Shown here: positions 16,330 to 26,328 of the stretch, piece by piece
Numbering within the stretch: the stretch's first letter is position 1
Layout of the letters: the number at the start of each line of letters is the position of its first letter
Source of the DNA: an uncultured Pelagibacteraceae bacterium
GTDB taxonomy: Bacteria; Pseudomonadota; Alphaproteobacteria; Pelagibacterales; Pelagibacteraceae
Reading direction: 5' to 3'
Assembly: GCA_902515185.1 (NCBI GenBank)
Contig: CABXTN010000002.1
Span: forward strand, 37,506-101,505
DNA: 64,000 nt
Notes under the pieces: generated by a model
Databases searched by the model: none
Told to the model about the DNA's origin: nothing
What the model saw: only the letters and a program-made list of their open reading frames with translations
Made by a program: the position numbers and the translations under genes

Positions 16330-16897
16330 AAAAAAAATATTTTTAGTTTATAGTCATTATAGTGATAATTCATTTAACGCAGCTATAAGAGACACTTTTA
16401 TAAAATCACTTAAAGATAAAGGGCACGAAGTTGATTGTGTTGACTTATATAAAGAAAAATTTAATCCAGTTTTTGCGGGTGAGAAGCCTGATGATGTAGT
16501 TTTAAATCACAGAGATAGAATTGAAAAAAGTGATGTTATTTCAATTATTGCACCAATTTGGAACTTTCGATTACCAGCAATAGCAGAAGGCTGGATTGAT
16601 AAAGTTTTAGCACCACCGTGGGCATTCACATTTAAAAAGCTAGTAGGCAATTATGGTTATCCGATTGGGAATTTAAAAGGAAAAAAAGCTGTTATTTTTT
16701 GTACATATGGGTCACCTCAATTTGCAATAAGAACTTTCTTTTTAAACATGCCAACAAAAAGATTAAAAAGAGGAGTTTTCAATCTTTGCGGTATTAGGGA
16801 TATTGTTTATAAAAGATTTTTTTCTGTCCCATTTGTTTCAGATGAAAAAAGAAAAAAGTTTCTTAACGAAGTAGTCGATACTGCAGATAAAATTTAA
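16322..16897 (+). CDS. NAD(P)H:quinone oxidoreductase-like flavodoxin-fold protein
   Basis: A 191-residue Flavodoxin_2 protein. The N-terminal I-F-L-V-Y-S-H with N-A-A is a phosphate loop. I-A-P-I-W-N-F-R-L-P-A near residue 76 and the W-I-D-K-V-L segment are hallmarks of the NQO1/MdaB group, which make two-electron FMN/FAD reductions of quinones. It is the last gene of the 6.4-16.9 kb run and overlaps msrA. It may be a general redox-stress partner. Confidence 0.78.
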   Translation: MSKKKIFLVYSHYSDNSFNAAIRDTFIKSLKDKGHEVDCVDLYKEKFNPVFAGEKPDDVVLNHRDRIEKSDVISIIAPIWNFRLPAIAEGWIDKVLAPPWAFTFKKLVGNYGYPIGNLKGKKAVIFCTYGSPQFAIRTFFLNMPTKRLKRGVFNLCGIRDIVYKRFFSVPFVSDEKRKKFLNEVVDTADKI

Positions 16898-16900
16898 ACT

Positions 16901-17869
16901 TTATCTTTGATATTCTACAAATTTTTTTAAAGATTTATTTAAAAACTTTTCAAAATATAGACCTTTTTTATGATTAGGCTTATTTGTAAAAAAAGATTTA
17001 TTCATTTTAAAATCATAAGAAGGCTCAAAGAAAAATGGTATCGACATTCTTTTTGTTTTATTCCAAAGTACTCTATGATTTGTGGCTTTAAATTTACCTT
17101 TACTTAAAAACTCTAAAGCAAGACCTGTATTTACAATTAAAGCATTACGATTAAATGGAACATCGTACCACTTTTTGTTATTTCTATTTTGAACTTGCAA
17201 ACCACCTTTTTTATCCTGATATAAAACTGTAAAAATTCCACTATCAACATGAGTTTCACATCCAAGAGCAACACCATCTTGTTTTGATATTTCAACGGGT
17301 TTTGTTTGATTTGGGTAAAAATTAAATCTTAAGGTGCTTAATGTTTTTTGTCTTCTAAATGCTATCTTTGATTTAACTATGTCTAGATTGTAAATTTTTA
17401 TAATACTTTTAAATAAAGTTTCACTTAAATTAAAAATATTATCATAATAGTTTTCTAAAACTTTAATCGATTTTTTATTGAGTGATTTTTTAAGGTCTAG
17501 ATACTCTATATATTGGTTCTTAAGTTTTGCTGCATAACTTTTTGTTACTTTTAGATCGCCGATGTCCAAACCTTCTTTTCCATTAACATCATTTGGAAAG
17601 TATCCTCTATAAATATTTTTGTTTTTTTTATTCCACTTTTTTGGTGCCAATTTCATTTTATTTAAATTTGATGATTTAAAAAAATTATTACCCACAGAAG
17701 TTATATCTTTTATATTTTTTTTACTTATTCCATGACTAATAATTTGAAAAAAGCCAACCTCAATGGAGGCCTTTTTGATTTTCAGCAAAGTCTTTTTTGC
17801 ACGTTGTGTATTAAAGTTATTACTTATTAATGAGGAGACATTTATTGTTGGAATATAATTTTTACTCAT
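16901..17869 (-). CDS. Isopenicillin N synthase-type 2-oxoglutarate/Fe(II) oxygenase
   Basis: The 322-residue protein has an N-terminal DIOX_N-like part (G-F-F-Q-I-I-S-H-G) and a double-stranded beta-helix with H207-x-D209, H265 and R-x-S (R274, S276). This is the IPNS/plant-type 2OG oxygenase pattern. Such enzymes hydroxylate or oxidise small molecules. It overlaps the DMT-family transporter gene by four bases (ATGA), suggesting that carrier and oxygenase share a substrate. Substrate unknown. Confidence 0.82.
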   Translation of the reverse strand: MSKNYIPTINVSSLISNNFNTQRAKKTLLKIKKASIEVGFFQIISHGISKKNIKDITSVGNNFFKSSNLNKMKLAPKKWNKKNKNIYRGYFPNDVNGKEGLDIGDLKVTKSYAAKLKNQYIEYLDLKKSLNKKSIKVLENYYDNIFNLSETLFKSIIKIYNLDIVKSKIAFRRQKTLSTLRFNFYPNQTKPVEISKQDGVALGCETHVDSGIFTVLYQDKKGGLQVQNRNNKKWYDVPFNRNALIVNTGLALEFLSKGKFKATNHRVLWNKTKRMSIPFFFEPSYDFKMNKSFFTNKPNHKKGLYFEKFLNKSLKKFVEYQR

Positions 17870-18837
17870 CTTCTTACTGGTGTTTCAGTTGCAATATATT
17901 GATCTCTAACTTTTTCTCTAAAATAAATATAAACACCTGCGCTTATAATGCAAGCAACTCCAAAAAAAGTTCTTCCAGAAGGTATTTCATTAAACAAAAT
18001 ATAACCTGGTAGCATAGACATTATAATTAGAGAGTATTCAAAAAGTGATACTACCGAAGGTGATGCAATTATATAGGCAGAAAAAATTGAGACAAATGCA
18101 ACTGATGCTGCTACCCCAAAAAATAAAATAAATTTCCAAGTATAATTAAAGTCTATAAACCACTCTCTAAATATGAATTGCATTGTGGGATCAAAATTTG
18201 GTTTATTAAATTGTCCATTACCCATTAAAAGAAATATAACTACTAATATTGAGATTGAGATAAGGTAAAAATAAAATAATTGAGTATAAATATTATCTTT
18301 ATCTGATGTATATTTTGTAATTACCATTGAAGCAGCATAAAAAAATGCACTAAGTACAGGTAAAAGATTTTTGTATTCAAAATTAGTGAAATTAGGATTT
18401 AAAACTATATACACACCCATAAATCCAAATATGATTGCAGACCACCTTCTTATACCAATAAATTCCTTTAAAAAAAATTTTGCAAAAATTGAAACAAAAA
18501 AGGGACTTGAGAAGAATAAAGCATTCGCAGTAGCTAAAGGCATATATGTAAGAGATATAAAAAATGCTGAAAAGGCTAAAAAGTGCAATACAACTCTTAC
18601 AATTGTAAGTAACGGATAATTAGTTTTAAGCAAAACTTTTTTTTTTGTAATTTTGATAAAACAAAACAATAAAAAGGCAGCCACAACATATCTTCCAAAA
18701 AAAATCTCGTATAATGCTGATCTTTCAAATATAAATTTAATAAGAGCATCTTGCATTGCAAATAAACTCATTGCAATTATGATCAGTATAATACCTCTTG
18801 GATTATTATTTGTGGTTTGCATATCGCAAACTATCAT
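17866..18837 (-). CDS. EamA/DMT-family transporter
   Basis: A 323-residue membrane protein with about ten hydrophobic segments arranged as two EamA repeats (conserved P-L-A-x-A-N-A-L-F-F near residue 101 of repeat 1). DMT carriers move metabolites across the inner membrane. ATG 18822, six codons in, is an alternative start. It precedes and overlaps the 2OG oxygenase gene. Cargo unknown. Confidence 0.82.
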   Translation of the reverse strand: MIVCDMQTTNNNPRGIILIIIAMSLFAMQDALIKFIFERSALYEIFFGRYVVAAFLLFCFIKITKKKVLLKTNYPLLTIVRVVLHFLAFSAFFISLTYMPLATANALFFSSPFFVSIFAKFFLKEFIGIRRWSAIIFGFMGVYIVLNPNFTNFEYKNLLPVLSAFFYAASMVITKYTSDKDNIYTQLFYFYLISISILVVIFLLMGNGQFNKPNFDPTMQFIFREWFIDFNYTWKFILFFGVAASVAFVSIFSAYIIASPSVVSLFEYSLIIMSMLPGYILFNEIPSGRTFFGVACIISAGVYIYFREKVRDQYIATETPVRR

Positions 18838-18879
18838 TTTTTTTATTTTAAAAAATAAAATTCTATGAGACTATACATA

Positions 18880-19290
18880 ATGAGTGAAAAGATTTTTGTT
18901 CAAAAAACTGGCAGTTGTATTTGTGGGAAAGTGAAGTTTACCGTTAAACTTGATGAAATACCTCGAGTTTTTAATTGTCATTGTGAGGACTGTAGAAAAA
19001 AAATAGGTGGAATAATTTCAATTATAGAATTGAGAGAGAATGCTATTGATCTTAAGATAGATGAATTATCTGTTTATGAACATAATGGTGGAAGTAATAA
19101 TAAAATTAAAAAACATTTTTGTAAAATTTGTGCGGCTCCAGTTTTAACATATGTACAAAAATGGGATAAATTTTATCTATACGCTGGATTACTTGATGAC
19201 ATCAGTATACTTAAAAAAGCTATCAATATATTTTACGAAGACTCCCATTTTCCTTTTATGGAAATTCAAAATAGCAAACTTAAATTGTAA
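18880..19290 (+). CDS. GFA/CENP-V-family zinc protein
   Basis: A 136-residue protein with C13-x-C15, C33-x-C35-x2-C38 and a later F-C-K-I-C pair, the zinc-ligand pattern of GFA (glutathione-dependent formaldehyde-activating) proteins. ATG 18880 begins M-S-E-K; an in-frame ATG at 18865 would add five residues. Formaldehyde relevance is attractive because N-demethylation surrounds it, but most GFA-family members have no proven formaldehyde activity. It is convergent with proV, with stops adjoining. Confidence 0.8.
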   Translation: MSEKIFVQKTGSCICGKVKFTVKLDEIPRVFNCHCEDCRKKIGGIISIIELRENAIDLKIDELSVYEHNGGSNNKIKKHFCKICAAPVLTYVQKWDKFYLYAGLLDDISILKKAINIFYEDSHFPFMEIQNSKLKL

Positions 19291-20319
19291 TTATTTACCT
19301 TTGGTCAAAGACTCTTTTAATTCTTTATTAGTTATATAGCCTTTAACATTTCCTTGTTTATCAACAACTTCACAATTTGCGTTAGTGCAAACAACTTGAG
19401 GGAGGAACTCTTCAATAAATTGATCCTCTTGCACTTTGACTAAATTCGTTTTATCCATTCCATTCACTTTATCTTTTGGTGTCATAATAACTTTGGCTTT
19501 TATAACTTTCGCTCTATTTACATCTTTAACAAAAGCTGCAACATAATCATCTGCTGGATTCATTATTATATCAACCGGTCTTCCAACTTGAACAAGTTTT
19601 CCTGCATTTAAAATACCTATATGATCCCCTAATCTCAAAGACTCGTCTAAATCGTGAGTTATGAAAACAATAGTTTTTTTTAATTGACTTTGAAGATCTA
19701 GAAGTTGTTTTTGCATATCACTTCTAATTAGAGGATCTAAAGCAGAAAATGCTTCATCCATTAACATTATGTCAGTATCTGTTGCAAGCGCTCTCGCAAG
19801 ACCGACTCTTTGTTGCATTCCCCCTGATAATTGATTTGGATATTGATTTTCAAAACCACTTAAACCTACTGACTCTATTTTTTCCATAGCTGTTTTATTT
19901 CTTTCATTCTCAGTAATACCTTGCATTTCCAAACCATAACCAACATTTTGAATGACAGTTTTATGTGGGAATAAACCAAATCTTTGAAAAACCATGCTCA
20001 TCTTATGTCTTCTAAAATCTATAAGTTTATCTTTGCTCAATGTAAGTACATCAGTACCTTCAACAATTATTTCACCTTCAGTAGGATCAATTAATCTATT
20101 TAAGTGCCTTATGAGTGTAGATTTTCCTGATCCAGATAAACCCATACAGACAAAGATTTCTCCCTCTTCTATTTTCATTGAAACATTATCGAGACCAACT
20201 GTGTGACCAGTATTTTCTAAAATTTCCTCCTTAGAAGAACCATCTTTTACTAATGGTAAAACTGATTTTGGATTATTACCAAAAATTTTATAGACGTTGT
20301 TAATCTCTATTTTTGACAT
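19291..20319 (-). CDS. proV: Betaine-type ABC transporter ATPase (ProV/OpuAA family)
   Basis: A 342-residue ATPase with Walker A G-L-S-G-S-G-K-S-T (residues 60-68), signature L-S-G-G-M-Q-Q-R, and Walker B L-M-D-E-A-F-S-A-L-D-P. The N-terminal extension with a G-H-T-V-G-L motif and the C-terminal V-Q-E segment ending in a partial CBS-like unit are ProV/OpuAA features. It is the only ProV in the window and the likely partner of ProW (4130-5014), although over 13 kb away and in its own transcription unit. Confidence 0.88.
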   Translation of the reverse strand: MSKIEINNVYKIFGNNPKSVLPLVKDGSSKEEILENTGHTVGLDNVSMKIEEGEIFVCMGLSGSGKSTLIRHLNRLIDPTEGEIIVEGTDVLTLSKDKLIDFRRHKMSMVFQRFGLFPHKTVIQNVGYGLEMQGITENERNKTAMEKIESVGLSGFENQYPNQLSGGMQQRVGLARALATDTDIMLMDEAFSALDPLIRSDMQKQLLDLQSQLKKTIVFITHDLDESLRLGDHIGILNAGKLVQVGRPVDIIMNPADDYVAAFVKDVNRAKVIKAKVIMTPKDKVNGMDKTNLVKVQEDQFIEEFLPQVVCTNANCEVVDKQGNVKGYITNKELKESLTKGK

Positions 20320-20434
20320 GAGTATTTGTAACAGCTGAAACCAACTTATGAAAACTAATAAATTAACTTACAACTAAAAATTGAGGTTATTTACTTAAGT
20401 TTTTATTAATTATGGTAAAAAATAATTAAAAAAT

Positions 20435-21376
20435 TTATATTTCGAAACCTTTTTCCTCAGGCTCATTATCTATTAGCTCATTTGGAAAGTTTGGTGCCCT
20501 AAAGTCAATATTTAATTTATCCTCAAATCTTTTCACAACCATGGAAGACCAGGCTCTTGAACCATATTTTTTTTTAGCATCTTTAAAAATTTCTAAAATT
20601 AATGGAGATATTTCCAAATCAGAGTTTAACTTGTTTGCTAATTCATTAAATAGTCCCACATCTTTTTCAACAAGATCCATTGTGAAATTTATATTATAAG
20701 AGCCATTAAGTATTACTTGGCTTTCAGTTTCATGTACAAATGAGTTACCAGATGAAACGGCAATACCTTTAAATGTTTTTCCTAAATCCAAATTAGATTT
20801 TTTTGCTACAGCCCACGCTTCACCTAAAGCAGCCAAATGTACGGATGCAAGATAATTTGTTATAACTTTTAAAATTGATGCACTGCCTAGTTCTCCAGTA
20901 TGAAGTATTTTTCTTCCCATTGATTTAAGAGCAGGAAGAATTTTATCAAAAGCATTTCTTTCACCCCCAACAAAAATTGCTATGTTACCAGTGGCTGCTC
21001 TATGACATCCTCCGCTCACTGGACCATCAAGAGGTATACCGCCTTTGTCCGATATTAATTTTCCAATTCTTTTAACTTCAGATTCATCGGTTGTACTCAT
21101 TTCAAGCCAAATTTTTTTATTTGAAATCCCTTTAAGTATTCCGTCAGGTCCTTCTATGACTTCGGAACAAATCTGAGGTGATGGTAAACAGGTTATAATT
21201 AAATCTACATTTTCAGCTAACTCTTTTGATGTTTTAGAGACTTTTGCACCTTTTTTTTTGAATTCTTTTAAAAGATTATCATCCAAATCTCTAACCGTTA
21301 GATCGAATTTATTTCTTAGTAGGCTTCCAGCTAATTTGCCACCTACATTTCCCAGTCCAATAAAGCCTATTTTCAT
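20435..21376 (-). CDS. NAD-binding 3-hydroxyisobutyrate dehydrogenase-family oxidoreductase
   Basis: A 313-residue beta-hydroxyacid dehydrogenase. The N-terminal G-F-I-G-L-G-N-V-G is the dinucleotide site. D-G-P-V-S-G-G near residue 118 is the substrate loop, and K165 in I-L-K-V-I-T-N-Y is in the place of the family catalytic lysine. Substrates could be 3-hydroxyisobutyrate, tartronate semialdehyde, 6-phosphogluconate-like or sulfo-acids. It is alone in its unit, divergent from the DUF4864-like gene. Confidence 0.82.
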   Translation of the reverse strand: MKIGFIGLGNVGGKLAGSLLRNKFDLTVRDLDDNLLKEFKKKGAKVSKTSKELAENVDLIITCLPSPQICSEVIEGPDGILKGISNKKIWLEMSTTDESEVKRIGKLISDKGGIPLDGPVSGGCHRAATGNIAIFVGGERNAFDKILPALKSMGRKILHTGELGSASILKVITNYLASVHLAALGEAWAVAKKSNLDLGKTFKGIAVSSGNSFVHETESQVILNGSYNINFTMDLVEKDVGLFNELANKLNSDLEISPLILEIFKDAKKKYGSRAWSSMVVKRFEDKLNIDFRAPNFPNELIDNEPEEKGFEI

Positions 21377-21434
21377 GTGCGTCCTAATTAGTAAATTAAT
21401 TATTATTTTTACATGATATATTTAAATCTGAAAA

Positions 21435-21920
21435 ATGTATTTAAATAAAATCAAATTTTTTGAAAATATCATATTTGTTATATTAATTTCATTATTATTA
21501 ACAAATCTTGCTAAAGCAGATTTAATTAAACCAAATAGTGGAATTGAACCAATTCAAGTTGTTAAAATTCAATTAAGAGGTTTAAAAAACAATGATCAGC
21601 TATATAAAGATGGTGGTATTGAACAAACCTGGGAATTTGCTCATCCAAAAAATAGAAAATTTACTGGACCCCTTACCAAATTTAAGAGCATGATCAAAGG
21701 AGACGATTTTTCAATGTTGTTAAATCATAAAGAACATAAAGTAAAAGAAGTTTTTTTGTCAGATGATGTGGCAACGTTTGAAGTAACAGTTTTAAATTCA
21801 GACAAAGAATATTTTAAATTTAAATGGCAGGTTGAAAAATTTAAAAAAGAAGGGACGCTTAAAAATTGTTGGTTAACAACAGCAGTATCTTCCCCAATAT
21901 CGATAGGATCCTCTATATAA
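21435..21920 (+). CDS. Exported DUF4864-like protein
   Basis: A 161-residue protein. An N-terminal hydrophobic segment (about residues 11-28) ends in A-K-A, a signal peptide. The mature part has the DUF4864 feel: Q-L-R-G-L-K-N-N-D near residue 46, a G-I-E-x-x-W-E-F-A-H-P-x-N-R segment, then F-K-S-M. The fold is probably cystatin/SnoaL-like, with no known activity. It is coupled to a small membrane ORF by TAATG. Confidence 0.65.
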   Translation: MYLNKIKFFENIIFVILISLLLTNLAKADLIKPNSGIEPIQVVKIQLRGLKNNDQLYKDGGIEQTWEFAHPKNRKFTGPLTKFKSMIKGDDFSMLLNHKEHKVKEVFLSDDVATFEVTVLNSDKEYFKFKWQVEKFKKEGTLKNCWLTTAVSSPISIGSSI

Positions 21921-22126
21921 TGCAAAAGATACCTGATTATATAAGAATAGTAATTTTGATGGGAATATTATGCATTCCACCAATTGGAGCGACCCAAATT
22001 GGATGGTTTTTTTGGGGAAAAGAAGTTGGAATTAATTGTGGTATGGTCACAGGAATAATTAGTGTGACTGTGGCGGCATATCTCATGTACCAAAAGGGAT
22101 GGAGAGATTCTGATGATGACTATTAA
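21920..22126 (+). CDS. 68-residue two-span membrane protein
   Basis: ATG 21920 shares its A with the preceding stop (TAATG). The product has two hydrophobic helices (about residues 9-30 and 38-56) around W-F-F-W-G-K-E and an acidic C-terminus (S-D-D-D-Y). An in-frame ATG at 21866 would overlap the previous gene by 54 bases and is less likely. It may be a subunit or anchor in the unit leading to the DMGDH-type gene. Function unknown. Confidence 0.65.
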   Translation: MQKIPDYIRIVILMGILCIPPIGATQIGWFFWGKEVGINCGMVTGIISVTVAAYLMYQKGWRDSDDDY

Positions 22127-22155
22127 ATTTATGTTTCACTAAGATCATAAATTTA
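22124..22155 (+). promoter_or_regulatory. 10-bp inverted repeat before second DMGDH-type gene
   Basis: TAAATTTATG (22124-22133) and CATAAATTTA (22146-22155) are perfect inverted copies with a 12-base loop. They occupy most of the 43-base gap and overlap the upstream stop. The stem is AT-only apart from one G-C pair, so it is weak as RNA. It could be a protein operator or a processing site. Confidence 0.35.
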
Positions 22156-22169
22156 GTAGAAATCCAAAT

Positions 22170-24602
22170 ATGAAATCTAAAGCTAAAGTAGTTGTTGTTG
22201 GTGGTGGAGTTGTTGGAGTAAGTGCTCTTTATCACTTGGCAAAAAAAGGATGGTCCGATGTTGTTCTTGTAGAAAGAAAAGAACTGACGTCAGGATCTAC
22301 TTGGCACGCAGCTGGTCTTTTACCATTATTTAACATGAGTTATTCAGTAGGACAGCTTCATAAATATGCAGTCAATCTTTACAAAAAGTTAGAGGAAGAA
22401 ACAGGAAAGAATGTAGGTTTTAGTGTAGTTTCAAATATAAGATTAGCAAACAACAAAGATAGAATGGATGAGTATTTCCAATATGCTGGAGTAGCTCAAA
22501 CAATTGGTGTTGATGTTAAATTTTTAACACCAGATCAAGTAAAAGAAATTTGGCCTTTATGTAATACATCAGATTTAGTTGGAGCTATTCAACATCCAGA
22601 GGATGGATATATTCAGCCTGCCGATTTAACGCAAGCTCTAGCAACAGGAGCGAGAAATAGAGGTGCTGAAATTTACAGAAACACAACAGTAGTAGGAATT
22701 AAACAAACTAAAGAAGGTTGGGTCGTTGAAACGGATAAAGGGACAATTGAATGTGAACATGTTATTTCATGTTCAGGAAACTTTGCAAGACAAACTGGAA
22801 AAATGGTAGGATTAGATATACCTGTTATACCAGTTGAGCATCAATATATTGTGACTGAACCACATCCAGAAATTCAAAAAAGAAAAAAAGATGGTTTACC
22901 AGAAATGGGAGTATTAAGGGATAGTGATAGCAGATGGTACATGAGAGAAGAGGCGGGAGGTTTAATATTAGGACCTTATGAAGATGGTGCACCCGCTTGT
23001 TATGTAAATGGACCGTCAAAAGAATCTGAATATGAGTTATTTCAAGAAGATCTTGATAGACTGGCACCACACATTGAGGGAGCAATTCACAGAGTTCCTG
23101 CATTTGGTGAGGTTGGAGTAAAAAAAGTTTATAATGGTGCTATTTGTTATACTCCAGATGGAAATCCTATTGTTGGACCAGCTTGGGGTTTGAAAAATTT
23201 TTGGATAAACGAAGGACATAGTTTTGGTATTACAGCAGCAGGAGGTGCTGGATGGCAGTTAGCAGAATGGATTGTTGATGGAGAGCCAACAATTGATATG
23301 TTGGGTGTAGAACCTAGAAGATATGGAGATTATTGTTCAAAATCTTATTTAAAAGAAAAGAATGAAGAAGCTTATAGTCATGTTTTCATCACACACTTTC
23401 CTGATGAAGAAAGACCTGCAGCAAGACCTCTTAGAACCGCACCATGTTATGACAGAATGAAAAATTTAGGAGCGGTATTCGGTCAAAAATTTGGATGGGA
23501 AAGACCTAATTTTTTTGCAACTGATGGAATGGAGCAGAAAGATGATTGGTCTTTTAGAAGATCTAATTGGTTTGAAGCAATAAAAAAAGAGTGCAAAAAT
23601 GTTAGGGAGAATGTTGGTCTTTTAGATATGTCAGCATTTGCTAAATGTAGAATTAAAGGACCAAAAGCTGAGGAATTTTTAGATAAATTAGTTGCAAATA
23701 AATTGCCAAAAAAAATTGGAAGAATTAATTTATGCCACGCTTTAAATACTAAAGGAGGAGTACATTCAGAATTTACTATTATGCGTGAAGCAGAAGATAG
23801 TTTTTATTTAGTTTCAGCAGGAGCATATCAAAGACTCGATCATGATTGGATATTAAAGTGGATGCCGAGTGATGGCTCAGTACAATTTGAAAACCTGACA
23901 AACAGCATGGGTGTTTTGGTGGTTTCAGGACCAAAGGCTAGAGAGTTAATGACAAGAGTTTCAAAAGATGATTTTTCTAATGAAAACTTTAAATGGCTAA
24001 GTGCAAAAAATGTGGATATTGGCTTTGCTCCTGTAAATGCTATGAGAGTTAACTTTGTAGGTGAGCTGGGCTGGGAACTACATCATCCAATTGAATATCA
24101 AAATCATATTTTTGATAAGTTAATGGATGCAGGTAAAGATCTTAATCTAGAACCTTATGGAATAAGAGCAATGAATAGCTTAAGAGTAGAAAAATCATAT
24201 AAACTTGTGGGAACGGAACTATCAATAGAATATTCACCTTATGAAAGCGGTTTAGATAGATTTGTTCATCCAAATAAAGGAAGTTTTATTGGATTAGATG
24301 CATTAAACAAATGGAGAGAGAAAGGGTTCGATAATAAATTGATAACTTTAGAAATACATAATGTAACAGATGCAGACGTGTTAGGAAATAATCCAATTTA
24401 TGAAAATGGTAAAGTAATTGGAAGAGCTACAGGTGGCGATTTTGGATTTAGACTTAATAAATCAATTGCGTTAGGAATGGTTAAACCGGAACTAGCAAAT
24501 GTTGGACAAAAATTAAAAATTGATATACTTGGCAAAATGCATGAGGCAACAATTCTTGAAGAAAGTCCTTATGATCCAGAAAATAAATTGTTGAGAGCAT
24601 AA
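22170..24602 (+). CDS. Dimethylglycine dehydrogenase-type flavoprotein (copy 2)
   Basis: An 810-residue protein with the same layout as copy 1: FAD/DAO domain with G-G-G-V-V-G and covalent-FAD position H46 in S-G-S-T-W-H-A-A-G, then GcvT domains from about residue 430. The region after H46 and the L-E-E-E-T-G-x-x-V-G-F stretch look closer to animal DMGDH than copy 1 does. It is fused by TAATG to ETF beta and alpha, with ETF-QO following, so electrons should go to quinone. Whether it takes dimethylglycine or sarcosine cannot be settled from sequence. Confidence 0.87.
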   Translation: MKSKAKVVVVGGGVVGVSALYHLAKKGWSDVVLVERKELTSGSTWHAAGLLPLFNMSYSVGQLHKYAVNLYKKLEEETGKNVGFSVVSNIRLANNKDRMDEYFQYAGVAQTIGVDVKFLTPDQVKEIWPLCNTSDLVGAIQHPEDGYIQPADLTQALATGARNRGAEIYRNTTVVGIKQTKEGWVVETDKGTIECEHVISCSGNFARQTGKMVGLDIPVIPVEHQYIVTEPHPEIQKRKKDGLPEMGVLRDSDSRWYMREEAGGLILGPYEDGAPACYVNGPSKESEYELFQEDLDRLAPHIEGAIHRVPAFGEVGVKKVYNGAICYTPDGNPIVGPAWGLKNFWINEGHSFGITAAGGAGWQLAEWIVDGEPTIDMLGVEPRRYGDYCSKSYLKEKNEEAYSHVFITHFPDEERPAARPLRTAPCYDRMKNLGAVFGQKFGWERPNFFATDGMEQKDDWSFRRSNWFEAIKKECKNVRENVGLLDMSAFAKCRIKGPKAEEFLDKLVANKLPKKIGRINLCHALNTKGGVHSEFTIMREAEDSFYLVSAGAYQRLDHDWILKWMPSDGSVQFENLTNSMGVLVVSGPKARELMTRVSKDDFSNENFKWLSAKNVDIGFAPVNAMRVNFVGELGWELHHPIEYQNHIFDKLMDAGKDLNLEPYGIRAMNSLRVEKSYKLVGTELSIEYSPYESGLDRFVHPNKGSFIGLDALNKWREKGFDNKLITLEIHNVTDADVLGNNPIYENGKVIGRATGGDFGFRLNKSIALGMVKPELANVGQKLKIDILGKMHEATILEESPYDPENKLLRA

Positions 24603-25351
24603 TGAAAATATTAGTAGCAGTAAAAAGAGTAATTGATTACAACGTTCAAATAAGAGTTAAAGAGGATGGAAGTGGCGTTGTGACTGATAACGTTAAAATG
24701 TCAACCAATCCACCAGACGATAATGCAGTGGAAGAAGCAGTTAAAATTAAAGAAGCTGGAAAAGCAACTGAGGTTGTTGCAATTACTGTTGGTGAAGAAA
24801 AAGCTCAAGAAACAGTTAGGAAAGCATTGGCAGTAGGAGCAGATAGAGGAATTCATGTTAAAGCTGAAGGCATTCTTGAACCATTAGCGGTATCAAAAAT
24901 TTTGCAAAAAGTTGTTGAAAAAGAAAAACCTGATTTAGTATTTATGGGCAAGCAAGCAATAGACGATGATTGTAATCAAACTGGTCAAATGTTAGCTGCT
25001 TTATTAAATTGGCCTCAAGCGACTTTTGCATCAAAGATTGATGTCAAAGATAAATCTTTAGAGGTTACAAGAGAAGTTGATGAGGGATTGGAAACAATTT
25101 CAGTAAACGTACCAGCGATTATAACCTGTGATTTAAGACTAAATGAACCTCGATATGCATCTTTACCGAATATTATGAAGGCTAAAAAGAAGCCATTAGA
25201 GCAATTAAGTGCTACAGATTTAGGTATTGATACTAAACCAAGAATCGAGCAAATTAAGGTAGAGGAACCACCTAAAAGAAAAGCAGGGATTAAAGTAGGA
25301 AGTGTTTCGGAGTTAGTACAAAAATTAAAAAATGAAGCAAAGGTAATATAA
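24602..25351 (+). CDS. etfB: Electron transfer flavoprotein beta subunit
   Basis: The 249-residue ETF beta begins [13 protein letters not shown], the standard family start, and has the G-K-Q-A-I-D-D-D and Q-T-G-Q-M motifs that bind AMP. It couples by TAATG to both neighbours (DMGDH-type copy 2 and etfA). It carries electrons from N-demethylating flavoproteins and acyl-CoA dehydrogenases to ETF-QO. Confidence 0.95.
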   Translation: MKILVAVKRVIDYNVQIRVKEDGSGVVTDNVKMSTNPPDDNAVEEAVKIKEAGKATEVVAITVGEEKAQETVRKALAVGADRGIHVKAEGILEPLAVSKILQKVVEKEKPDLVFMGKQAIDDDCNQTGQMLAALLNWPQATFASKIDVKDKSLEVTREVDEGLETISVNVPAIITCDLRLNEPRYASLPNIMKAKKKPLEQLSATDLGIDTKPRIEQIKVEEPPKRKAGIKVGSVSELVQKLKNEAKVI

Positions 25352-26304
25352 TGTCAGTTTTATTAATTGCAGAACATAATAATAAAGAGCTTAAGCCTTT
25401 TACATTAAATGCAATAACTGCAGCTTCTCAAATAGATCAGGAGTTACATATTTTGGTGATTGGGTATAATGCAGACAATGCAGCAAAGGCAGCATCATCA
25501 GTGCCTTTAGTTAAAAAAGTTATTCATATAGATAATTCAATCTATGAAAATTATTTAGCTGAAAATTTTACACCTGCAATAATCAAACATGCAGAAAACT
25601 ATTCACATATAATTTGTTCAGCTAATACATTTGGTAAAAATTTAATGCCAAGAATTGCAGCTTTAATGGATTGTTCTCAAATAAGTGATATAATCAAAGT
25701 TGTTTCACCAGATACATTTTTAAGACCAATTTATGCAGGCAATGCATTTGCTACAGTTAAAAGTAATGACAAAAAAAAATGCGTTACTATCAGACCAACT
25801 TCATTTGATGCCGCACCTTCAGATGGTGGTACGGCCGAGATAATTAAAGGGGATGGAGCTGATGAATTTACTTTAACAAAGTTTGTTAAAAAAGAGGAAA
25901 TTAAATCTGACAGACCAGAACTAGGAACTGCCAGAATTGTAATATCAGGTGGAAGGGGTATGCAAAGTGGTGATAATTTTAAATTAATTACAGCAATTGC
26001 AGATAAATTAAATGCAGCAATTGGTGCATCGAGAGCAGCCGTTGATGCTGGTTATATAACTAACGATCATCAAGTTGGTCAAACAGGCAAAGTTGTTGTG
26101 CCAGATCTTTATATCGCAGTTGGAATTTCAGGCGCGATCCAACATCTTGCAGGTATGAAAGAAAGCAAAGTAATTGTTGCAATCAACAAAGATGGTGAAG
26201 CTCCTATATTTAGTGTTGCAGATTATGGACTTGAGGCCGATTTATTTGAAGCGTTACCGCAATTTTTAGAAGAATTGAACAAATTAAACACTATACAAAA
26301 ATAA
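25351..26304 (+). CDS. etfA: Electron transfer flavoprotein alpha subunit
   Basis: A 317-residue ETF alpha. The C-terminal FAD domain is clear: [25 protein letters not shown] and [12 protein letters not shown]. It forms a heterodimer with EtfB and starts one base inside its stop. Confidence 0.95.
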   Translation: MSVLLIAEHNNKELKPFTLNAITAASQIDQELHILVIGYNADNAAKAASSVPLVKKVIHIDNSIYENYLAENFTPAIIKHAENYSHIICSANTFGKNLMPRIAALMDCSQISDIIKVVSPDTFLRPIYAGNAFATVKSNDKKKCVTIRPTSFDAAPSDGGTAEIIKGDGADEFTLTKFVKKEEIKSDRPELGTARIVISGGRGMQSGDNFKLITAIADKLNAAIGASRAAVDAGYITNDHQVGQTGKVVVPDLYIAVGISGAIQHLAGMKESKVIVAINKDGEAPIFSVADYGLEADLFEALPQFLEELNKLNTIQK

Positions 26305-26328
26305 CAAATATTGTAAAAAAATACCATT

